From Ascidia mentula (taxonomy: Eukaryota > Chordata > Ascidiacea > Phlebobranchia > Ascidiidae), in assembly GCA_947561715.1 (NCBI GenBank), contig OX387202.1, positions 1,240,001 to 1,304,000 of the forward strand: a stretch of 64,000 bases of DNA. Reading direction: 5' to 3'. The translations under genes were made by a program, and so were the position numbers. The notes under the pieces are model-generated. The model ran no database searches and was not told where the DNA came from. It was given only the letters and a program-made list of their open reading frames with translations. Below, piece by piece: positions 48,474 to 57,368 of this stretch; position 1 is the stretch's first letter, and each line of letters opens with the position of its first letter.

Positions 48474-48526
48474 AGCTGCAGACAGATGGCCACTGTTTCG
48501 ACCTAAAAGGTCTCATCAGTGCAGCT
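48474..48526 (-). ncRNA. Hammerhead ribozyme, complete type I fold
   Basis: On the minus strand, AGCTGCA (48526-48520) pairs with TGCAGCT (48480-48474) as stem I. CTGATGA (48519-48513) is followed by a perfect stem II GACCTTTTAGGTC (48512-48500) and GAAA (48499-48496). Stem III is ACAG...CTGT within 48496-48482, and C at 48481 is the cleavage-site base. All core bases are canonical. Hammerheads are known from the tails of Penelope-like elements (Cervera and De la Peña). A decayed relative with similar flanks is at 62544-62603. Confidence 0.88.
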
Positions 48527-48604
48527 GGTGTGACTATCAGACGACTTTGCTGACCAAACGGCCAAGCAAAGACTTCCACTTTGTGGTGACTATACAGTCA
48601 CCGT

Positions 48605-49855
48605 CATCCGTTGGGCACCAAACTAGGTGCAACCTCACGGAGCAAACAAGGTGGAAACACTACGGCCAAGCAAACTCAACCAATAGCCAGAAAATGGAAA
48701 TCCAGATTTTTCTGTGAAAAAACGGTGGACAAGACAACGAAGTCGCGCAAACTCATTTGGGCCACGGTCTTCCCTAATATTCTAAGACTATCACCCAAGG
48801 AAATGCATCTTCAGAACAATGCAACTATTGTTTACAGAAGAGGACGAACTATATCACAGCAACTGTGTAAATACAAACACATAGCGCATGAAACAAAACA
48901 TTCAGAGAGTGGCCAATCTGCTCCTTGTGGTCATTGCGATTTGTGTGGCCACTATGGCCCACACGAGTCAATGGTAGAAACATCCAACGTTCTGTGCACC
49001 CCCACAGGTACAATCAAGTTACATCAGCGGCCAACCTGTCGCGACTTCGGTATTTACGTGGCGTCATGTAAAGAATGTGGGGCTCAGTACGTTGGTCAGA
49101 CAAAAAACCGCTTCTCCACACGATGGAATATGCACAGATCCACGTGCAATAAGTTTCAATGCCCAGCGGATAATGACGCCACAGCATTAGGCAACCACTT
49201 CAAAACAAAGCATACTCATCTTTTCCACCAGAAACCCTCATTATCACGCTGTTACATTCGTGCACAAACCGTCTGCAGAGAATTTGGATGTATATGAGGA
49301 TATGTGGTTGCATAGGACACGGGCACAGATCAACGTGCAGAGTATGATCACACTTGTATGCAAATAGTATATTTGCAATGTGCCTTGTTTGTTTTCAATT
49401 GCTCTTGTTGTTTTGCTGTAGCGTTTTATGTCGTCACGATTGCGTGAAACTGCCAACAATCATTGTGCGCCTAAAGGTTCAAAAGTTCGAACCTCTTGTT
49501 CCCTTCTTTGTGGTGTTTTTCCTCTTTACGGTTTGTTGCATTTTTGGCGTCGCGTATCGTGTGACGTATACATTCAGATGTTGGACTTGCTCGCGAGATT
49601 TGTCAGGTTTTGTGCGACATAATTTTTGTTGGAATTATACTGGCAGCCAGTTACTAGTTCTTTTCTTACATATCCAGGTTTTTATTTGCATTCTTTAATT
49701 TTTTAATTTTTTAATATTTTTTAATTTTTATTTAGGTACTTTCCTTTATGTGGCATACCTTCGCTTCTACTTAGTTATTTTACGTTGTTTTGTTCACTTT
49801 GCAGAAACTGATGATGCCCTTTTCAGGGCGAAATATATTTTTCTGATAAAAATAA
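48605..49855 (+). mobile_element. Partial Penelope-like element (linker, GIY-YIG and tail)
   Basis: An open stretch at 48611-49297 reads IWATVFPNILRLSPKE, CGHCDLCGHYG, then DFGIYVASCKECGAQYVGQTKNRFSTRW, the linker and GIY-YIG of a PLE related to but distinct from the 44760 protein. RT is absent, consistent with 5' truncation. A tail of about 550 bases follows, ending in the hammerhead-like motif at 49802-49845. It lies in the intron between the transmembrane and fibrinogen-like exons. Confidence 0.85.
49802..49845 (+). ncRNA. Hammerhead-ribozyme-like motif, tail of the partial PLE
   Basis: CAGAAA (49802-49807) pairs with TTTCTG (49840-49845) as stem I. Then come CTGATGA, one extra T, stem II GCCC-TTTTCA-GGGC, GAAA and a tiny A/T stem III. 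Stem I differs in sequence from 47936-47974 but pairs equally well, which is compensatory change. Confidence 0.62.
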
Positions 49856-50200
49856 AAACATCTTTCAAAGAGCTGTCTAACAGATTGATTTAAAAAGGTT
49901 TTATACTCAGCTACCACAGATACGGTATCGATCGACAGCCTACCAGGGTGGCTTGGTTCATCGATCCTGTGTTGTTTATTGTTTTTTCATTAACTTTACA
50001 AAAGATACTACATTGCAAAAAAAAACATTCTAATCCATTATATCGTCTATTTTATAACAAGACCTGATATAACAGTTTGCAAAAATAACGGAACCTTTGG
50101 TAAATTGTCTAAATATCATGTGGTGACAATATGTTCAATGGCATCGCAGCCAGGGCATGCCATCGAACTTAATGACGCGATACGATAGGGTCCTGCGCAG

Positions 50201-50446
50201 AGTGTCGATCCTGCAATGTGTTATCATGTGCTGCTTGAAACAAATTTCATGGTGCTTTATTGCGATCGTAAAATCATTTGCGAATTTAAAGGCGACTTCG
50301 ATAGAAACAAGTTGCCAAGAAGTTGTCGCGATGTTCTTAAACATGGAAACACCAGTGACACCTACACTATATTTCCATTTTCTAACAACCTTGGCGGATC
50401 TTTGCAAGTATTTTGTGACCAAACAAGAGACGGTGGTGACTGGATG
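50201..50446 (+). CDS. Fibrinogen-like domain exon, N-terminal part
   Basis: This 246-base stretch is phase 0 at both ends, with a possible acceptor gcgcag and a clear donor gtaagg. It ends PRSCRDVLKHGNTSD-YTIFPF, then LQVFCDQTRDGGDWM, the standard opening of a fibrinogen C-terminal domain (C-DVL-GNT-S-YTI-P, V-CD-DGGW). Such domains bind sugars or acetylated ligands outside the cell in ficolins and FIBCD1-type receptors. With the transmembrane exon at 48151-48287 it would form a type II receptor, and the phases agree. The remaining domain exons are not seen to the right edge, so the gene is either split far apart or broken. Confidence 0.7.
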
Positions 50447-50478
50447 GTAAGGATGTGCAAGGATTTTATGATTACCAA

Positions 50479-50939
50479 TAGTGATGTTCCTAGTTCCAAA
50501 TTATCCGACCCGGCCGAATCCGGATAGCTTTCAATCAAATCCGGCCGAATAATTTGGATCCGGCAGTTTGTTAACACCGATTCGTGTATTTTATCGGTAT
50601 GGCAAAAATGTTTAATTGCCAAACAGAATGCTATGTTAAGGTTAGTTTATCATGAGTGGAACAAAAAAAACGTGGGCATTTATTAATATGATATAACACG
50701 CAACAAAAATACTTAATAACAAACAACAGAAAAATCGGAAGTCGGCGTGTATCACAGACTGGGTCCCAAAAACGGGCAAACATTTCGCAAATTACTCGTT
50801 TTGGGACAAAAAAGCTCTCTCAACTATCCGGTAAAATTAACTGTATTATCCGGCCGGGTGTGGGTATTAAAAATTGGTCAATATCCGGCCTGGTCCAGGT
50901 ACCCGGATCCGGATCCGGATCCGGCGCAAGACATCACCA
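50479..50939. mobile_element. hAT-type MITE with 8-base target duplication
   Basis: The element starts TAGTGATGT and ends ACATCACCA, so the ends are 9-base inverted repeats with one mismatch. It is flanked by perfect 8-base duplications ATTACCAA at 50471-50478 and 50940-50947. At 461 bases with no coding capacity, and with subterminal CCGGATCCGG runs at both ends, it is a nonautonomous hAT element. It lies 32 bases downstream of the fibrinogen-like exon donor. Confidence 0.88.
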
Positions 50940-51170
50940 ATTACCAACATAAATTAGTGCAAAAAGGTCGCGAAGGACCGAGTGTCACTGTGGAAAATAT
51001 TCCGTCCTTTTGTCAAAGTTATTGAATCAAGTACCTACGTTACTGTGATTTCACAGAAAAATCATCATCTTTTGTAGGATTTGGCCTGGACAACATTTAT
51101 CACCAAGTGACAACACGCATATAAGAAATTTCCTTTTCAAACCCTACACGATGGGTGTGTTTGAAACAAC

Positions 51171-51706
51171 GCTAGATGTCGCTCATGAGTAGAAATGGTT
51201 CGCATCAGATGTCGGTGTTTGACGCCAACCACATCGTCCCACTGTGCGGTGAACTTTCACCTAAATCTCCTTCCCTTTTTCTCTACAGACACAGTAGGTG
51301 ATACGCTAGATGTCGCTCATGAGTAGAAATGGTTCGCATCAGATGTCGGTGTTTGACGCCAACCACATCGTCCCACTGTGCGGTGAACTTTCACCTAAAT
51401 CTCCTTCCCTTTTTCTCTACAGACAAAGTAGGTGATACGCTAGATGTCGCTCATGAGCAGAAACGGTTCGCATCTGATGTCGGTGTTTGACGCCAACCAC
51501 ATCGTCCCACTGTGCGGTGAACTTTCACCTAAATCTCCTTCCCTTTTTCTCTACAGACAAAGTAGGTGATACGCTAGATGTCGCTCATGAGCAGAAACGG
51601 TTCGCATCTGATGTCGGTGTTTGACGCCAACCACATCGTCCCATTGTGCGGTGAACTTTCACCTGAATCTCCTTCCCTTCTTCTCTCCAGGCACAGTAGG
51701 TAATTG
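51171..51706 (+). repeat. 134-base tandem repeat, four units, each with splice-like signals
   Basis: Units start at 51171, 51305, 51439 and 51573, exactly 134 bases apart. Each ends with a long pyrimidine run and ctacag (ctccag in the last), then nine bases such as acaaagtag, then gtgata or gtaatt. This mimics acceptor, 9-base microexon and donor. The nine bases would carry TAG in one frame. Confidence 0.9.
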
Positions 51707-53080
51707 TCCTAGTACTTTTCATCGGTGTTAGGTTTCTCCAGTTTCAGTTTTAGTTTCCCCAATTCGATTCACCAGTGACACGATATGTCATTTGCAACAA
51801 ATAGAACTGTGGTTCAGAAGTTGGATCCTTTGCTGTACATCAAAAGAACAATATGAACAAGTGCACTGAAGCGTGACGAAACGTGGAATAGTGATGGAAA
51901 AGCTATTCAATATTTACAAACTGATGCATTAGATATTGCTTAGTAATCAGTCACGTGTTTCCTGGGATTTTTTGTGCATAAATTTCCGCAAACTTTACTG
52001 AAAATAACTGTGTGTTGTAACAAATATCCACATCCCAAGATGTCGCGCAGATGTTGGATGATTTTGTTCAAGTTACCAAGTTAAGATGGGAAACTGCTTT
52101 GAAACTACTTTCATTGTTTGGTTGAAACCACTCGTACCTGATCGAACGCTCACGTAGCGACAAACATTAATGTTTGCCATCATTCGTGCCATTGTCCCGT
52201 CATAAAGGCGACTTGTTGTTTGTTCTGTTGCCAGGTTCGTTTACCATGTAATAAATGTTCTCCATCTGGTAGAACATCGAACCTTCGCCATCCTGATGTT
52301 AAAGATGGACCACATATTTAATTTTTGCCTTTTTCTATTGAATTCAAATGTCAGCAAATGCTTCCCTACACAAGCTTTATGTTGTCAGTATACAATATTA
52401 TTAAGTTTTAACAAAACAATTAATTTGTTTTATGAATGGAAAAGTCTCACATCTGCATAAAAGTATTTCTACAAAACTTTGTGATATTCCATTGCGTGAA
52501 TGTGAAAGTTTTGAGACGTTGACTTTAGGTTTGGTGCATTAATGATTCCTACACGATTACTGCTTGCTTTGTCACAATTTGGACACCTGATATCTCCAAC
52601 AAGTGTTGTAGTTGAAATAGGTTAAACAGAGAAAGTCGTGTGTGAAATTCCATCGAAGTTGAACGAAGTAAGCGGTTGGTCAACGTTGATGTCAGTCGTC
52701 AATCTGACAAGATCAAAACTAACTTTAAACGAGAACAAATGATCTGAAAGTTTTTTGGAAAAACTGGGGAAATTGATTTTTTGAAAGTTTTAGCTTGTCT
52801 GGTTTGTGCGAAACAAACACGAAAAGAAAAATGTAATTGTGAACAAGGGTTTAAAATATCAGAGCATTTCAATCTGTCGCATCGCTGCAGAAGTTAATGT
52901 TTGACGTGAATCGTAGCTGGCTACCTGTACGACTAACTTTTCCATCAAACTCTCTCTCCAGAATAAGCAGGGTGTTCACTGACGCGTGGCGTGCTTGGTT
53001 GAATGTTGTTCATCGAAGGTTTGTTGTTGCGAAAGCAAGGAATTGGTAATTATTGTCATAAATGTATACAAACTTAATTT
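51707..53080. other. Intergenic or intron, no gene seen
   Basis: Nothing recognised. A+T-rich sequence with no domain-bearing open frame and no repeat structure. Confidence 0.45.
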
Positions 53081-53218
53081 TCTTGATTAGACACTCTTTT
53101 GTAAAAGACTGACTTTTGTATTACAAAAAGTACTGATGAAGCGAGGAGAACTCGCGAAAGCTAGTGTACTTTTAGTAATACGAAAGTCAGTCTTTTACAA
53201 AAGAGTGCCTAATCAAGA
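53081..53218. repeat. Near-perfect 52-base palindrome arms around a hammerhead-like core
   Basis: The left arm 53081-53132 and right arm 53167-53218 are inverted repeats with about three mismatches in 52 positions. Weaker complementarity continues about 20 bases further out. The 34-base centre reads CTGATGA, A, stem GCGAG-gagaa-CTCGC, GAAA, then gctagtg. That is a hammerhead core with one extra base before stem II, and the arms play the part of a hugely extended stem I. The base at the usual cleavage position appears to be G, which would block self-cleavage. Confidence 0.85.
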
Positions 53219-54289
53219 GAATTTGGCTTGTATCCATATAAAGACTGATACGGCACGTTTAAGAATATCATAAATGTGTCACGTTTAAAGACATCTACAT
53301 GCTTGGAGATTGTTTCAGGATGTCAGTAAATGTTTGAATTGCCAGCGGAAACTTTTATTATTAACAAATTCAAAGCTTCGGCTGAATAAATAAGTTCTGC
53401 CAGTAAAGCTTTGAATTTATTCAATATTATGCCTGGTAGAGTCAGCAACAAATTCAAACATTCATTGTTGCAAAATTCGGTTTTATTGTTTGATTAATTA
53501 AGCCTACATTTAAATGTTGTATGTTTGACATCTTGCAATGAAACCTGCTGGTTTAGGAAATAAGATTTATTATAGTGAAGGATATTATTTGAAGTATGGT
53601 CGAAAGTGAATTGAACTTGGATCAAGTAATGTTGAAAACCTGACATAGCCCAGTAAAAAGTTATGCATTGAAATTAAGCGGGCGAATACAAGTCATTACG
53701 ATCATGTATTGACCAAACGTGTTTTCATTCCGGAAAAGGTAATTGTAAATACACAAACCTATCTTCTATGATTAAATTTCATTTATCACTGTCGCCCAAA
53801 GCAAAGCTTTTCTGTATTTGTGTGCGCAACAATGTTGCTTTTTAATTGGTTAGTATAACAATTTTAAACCTTTTTCACAACTTTGTCCGCTTTTGAAACA
53901 TTTGTATCATGACAAACATTTATTCCATTTTGTTTCAGAAAAAATTAAAATCGAATCAAATCTTTGCAGCCAAACATGCCATTTTCACCACTTCAACAAC
54001 AAGGTAGCGTAAAATCAAATCTTGCGAGCTCTTTAATAAAGACGTGTTAAATCAGTAAATATAAACGACCAATGTGGCCGGTCGAATCCCATTACCCCCA
54101 ACCTGTCAAGTGCAATCGGCTGCGATCCAACGGTAGATGGTAATACACCGTAAGGAAATCACCATTATATGGGCGACTGTTTATCGGTGGCCATTACATT
54201 TGGCCTTTTGCATGTAATACCTTCCATGTGTAAAAATTATATTTGCATATTTTGAATATATTTTCTTTTCTGAGTTCTATGGCCTTCAG
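53219..54289. other. Intergenic, no gene seen
   Basis: Nothing recognised. Around 54070-54210 there is a patch with scattered inverted ggcc-containing words (aatgtggcc, ggccattacat) that could be an old MITE, but no borders could be fixed. Confidence 0.4.
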
Positions 54290-54477
54290 ACACACTCACA
54301 AACCAGTTCAATGTGATTAAATTTCACTTGCTCTATTCAACACTAAAACATTCATATATTAAACAAGCTGGGAGTTCAAGAGATGTGGATGATCTCTCAC
54401 AAATGTTACATGTTCTACCAACGACCAGCCAACATGACGTAGTTGATGTTCCGGGGACATCTTCACAACGTGTAGTG
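54290..54477 (+). CDS. NLR-linker-like exon 1 (start uncertain)
   Basis: The donor gtaact at 54478 follows in phase 0. A good acceptor, ttttcttttctgag...ccttcag, ends at 54289, and the frame is open throughout. The end reads SQMLHVLPTTSQHDVVDVPGTSSQR. Almost the same phrase recurs in the next exon, so the two are partly duplicated. I do not recognise a named domain. A disordered linker is likely. Confidence 0.5.
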
Positions 54478-54551
54478 GTAACTTACAATGTAGAGATTGC
54501 AATTAGAAAATACAATTTTACCACAATGTTATATTGCGTTATTCTGCTCAG

Positions 54552-54737
54552 TCATCACAAACGACGGATGACTCATCACAACATAGCTCCAGCCAGGAAT
54601 CGAGTGATACAGATGAAGAAGTGAATCAAACTGCTTCTAAATATGTAAAAAAACCAGAACAAATGTTGGAAGTGTTACCAACGACCAGCCAACATAACGT
54701 AGTTGATCTTCCAGGGACATCTGGAGAACGTGAAATT
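54552..54737 (+). CDS. NLR-linker-like exon 2
   Basis: This 186-base exon is phase 0 at both ends, after a 74-base intron, with acceptor ttctgctcag and donor gtaagt. It begins with a serine-rich acidic run (SSQTTDDSSQHSSSQESSD) and ends QMLEVLPTTSQHNVVDLPGTSGERE, repeating the preceding exon's motif. Consistent phase with both neighbours supports a real gene. The function is unknown, and a flexible linker between signalling and NACHT domains is an inference. Confidence 0.6.
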
Positions 54738-55111
54738 GTAAGTGAGGTTTTTGACCAAGCCTGCTGTAATTTGCAGGGACTGCTTGGCGAAATAGAATGA
54801 CTAAATGATGTTTTTAATCCGGATAAACTGGAATGTTTTGTTTTTATAAATTGGATTGACTGAGTTTAGTGTAACTTATTGACAGAAGTGCTTTGTAATA
54901 TCAGCAACGCAAAAATACAACCAACGGCTTATTTTTACTAATGCAACCAGTTTGAAATTTTGCACCGCAACATGTGCAGAAACACCAAGCAACGTTCATT
55001 TTGGAGAAACACAAGCTTTTCTTTATGCGTACTTTACCAGTGAAATACTTTATAAAATTGTCCGCCAAACACAGATGATGATTTTTCTACACTAAACCAC
55101 AACATGTGCAG

Positions 55112-55301
55112 AATATCCAAGGAGAAGGCCCTGTTCTTGGCGACCAAAACATCCACACAACTGGGCCAGTCTATACCGGACCAGTTTTGATGGTCAAACA
55201 AAAAGTCAAAGTTGTTCAACATACAACACCACAACAGGTCAACGTTGTTCAACGTACTACACCGCAACCGCCCAACTTACAATCAGAAATACTGGAAAAA
55301 T
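55112..55301 (+). CDS. NLR-linker-like exon 3
   Basis: It starts in phase 0 after acceptor catgtgcag and ends in phase 1 at donor gtgagt. It reads NIQGEGPVLGDQNIHTTGP, then VYTGPVLMVKQKV and two HTTPQ/RTTPQ repeats, ending LQSEILEKC. Glycine-aspartate runs of the GDxNxHTGPVYTGPV kind occur in invertebrate NLR proteins between the death-fold and NACHT domains, which is my reason for the label (recollection, not alignment). A downstream NACHT exon is not seen before the Gmr1 element at 56784. Confidence 0.58.
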
Positions 55302-56778
55302 GTGAGTTAACATTGATAGAAAAATGAGTTGTCTGCGTTTAAACTTCAGGTGTTGTAGCTTCCAGTATAAAAGCAATAATTAGAAATAGCGACGATTCGG
55401 TTTTGTTCTGTATGTTGATGTAGCGTTTTTAGTTGAAAAATATCATGCAGGTCACAGAAATTCTCCTAACTTTTATTATAGTTTTGCTAAAAGATTACGA
55501 CTTCAGGCTTTATTTGAACGCTTGAGAAACTTTAAACTTCAAATCACGTCACACCAATTGTTGGCTCAACGTGAAAGTTGGACTAAATTTGTCAACACTT
55601 TCTCAATAAAACCTACACAATACAATTCAAGGTTACGGGTTATGGCATATAATAATAATGACTAATCCTTAACAACACTTTTTTTCAACTAATATCGCAA
55701 TATCATAAAAGTTTGTTGAGTAGAAATTGATTGGTCTGTAAATCCAGTGTTAAACGTTCATCGTCAGACTGCGATTAACTTTACTTCGGTGTTAAAGGAA
55801 CGTTTTCCATACATCTTACATTACAAGTTGTACACTGTCAACACCATGGGACAGTATGCAAACAATGTTACATATGTACACAGTACGCTAGTCAACAGTC
55901 TGTTTGAACTAAAGTTGCCAACGCTTCAAGGTCTGAACTAATAGCAAATCCAACCCAAACTGCGATTTTGAGCAAGGTTTGTCAACCCTAACTTGGTAAA
56001 CGTCTAGGTTAACTAGCACTCAATATATGATAGAAACGATATGATAGAAAACATACCATTAAAACAAAATTTGTGTTTCGAATGACGAATGACCAATCAG
56101 TTTGTCTAAAATCTACGACGTTACCAAATTTACAGCGGTTATCATGGAGAAAGTCCAAGCACACAATTAAGTGGTGAGTGACGCCAGACGTCACATCCTC
56201 ACGCGTACAGGCGAAATAGCGTCGAAAGAACACGTCTGTCTGCTTGTCAGGAGGTGTCGACTTCCACAATCGTTGTACTTCACGCTGCGCAATTTTGAAG
56301 TCTGTCTGGAGCGTGTATTTGCATCTAAATGTTTTTTTTATACAAATGATTTTGAACATGTTTCATCCTTCTCAGATGAAACCTGTCTGCGGTTTTATGA
56401 ATCTGAGTCAGAAAAACTACACCTGAAAGTTAAATAAATTTATGAGTTTGTCTGTAACAAAAATTATAACAAAATTACGATTGGTCAAATAATTAGATAT
56501 CGTAAAGTGGAACATAAAGTTTTCACTGTTCGATATATGCGTTTAAATATGTACAAAAAGTACAAAAGCACTGTTTGTTGTGAACTGGAACATCCCAGTT
56601 TGTCTGTTATAGGGCCTATGTGGATTTGCACATTCAACATTTTTATATCAAGTTGCATCACAATAAAATCACATAGTCACATTATTAAGAAACAGCCTTA
56701 TGTCAAGTCATTTGTATGACCAACTGATGCACAACAACATGCCAAGAATCTTTAAATTACTGTGGCGATGTTTATTGA
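55302..56778. other. Intergenic or intron, no gene seen
   Basis: Overlapping open frames on both strands at 56009-56437 have no recognisable domain. Nothing else is supported. Confidence 0.4.
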
Positions 56779-56783
56779 GCCCC

Positions 56784-57348
56784 TGTCACAAATGTATTAT
56801 AGATCGACCTAATGCGATAGTCTATGGCCTAATTCCCATGCGACGATATCTGGCAACCACCGGACGTTTACTGTGCGTATCAAATCTTTTGTTTCGAACG
56901 GCCGCTTCGCACCCTCATTTCTTTTGTTTTCGTCCCGAATGTGCCAGTTTTATCGCGTCGCCCGTTACTTGCTGCAGCCACCATTGTTGATACTGCTGGG
57001 AAAAAAGTTAACGCTTTGACCCCAGTCATTGTTACCCAAACGATATAAGTAGCACTCTGTTTTCTAAAACAATTCATTTTAGTACAAACCCGCGCTGGTA
57101 AAAGTTTACACGTAAAAGCATTTAGCGTATGTGTAGTTACAAAAGTGTAGTTCAGTGTATTGGTTAAATTTATAACCGTGTTACTACGTCTGTAAGTAAT
57201 CGTATTTTGTGTGTTGCATTCTATTTGAATAAGACAATAAAGGTGCAGGAAAAGGTTTATTGCTGATCAGGGTACAAGTGCGTTGCTGTTAAGGAACTTC
57301 CAATAGTCAGACCCATCTTTTGCGTAACCGTTAAAACGGAACGTGACA
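56784..57348 (+). repeat. 5' LTR of the Gmr1-like element
   Basis: 565 bases, TGTCACAA to GTGACA, with AATAAA at about 57236-57241. It matches 61745-62300 apart from a few substitutions and a 9-base length difference near the end. Confidence 0.93.
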
Positions 57349-57350
57349 TC

Positions 57351-57368
57351 TGGGGGCTCGTCCGGGAT
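57351..57368 (+). promoter_or_regulatory. Primer-binding site complementary to proline tRNA
   Basis: TGGGGGCTCGTCCGGGAT starts two bases after the 5' LTR. It is identical to the 18-base site used by murine leukaemia virus, which pairs with the 3' end of proline tRNA. Confidence 0.88.

Noticed and set aside
55034-55267. Minus-strand open frame opposite exon 3
   Set aside because: It lies antisense to a frame with matching splice sites and has no domain of its own.
56880-57077. Identical minus-strand open frames at 56880-57077 and 61841-62038 as duplicated genes
   Set aside because: They lie inside the two LTRs of the Gmr1-like element and are identical only because the LTRs are.
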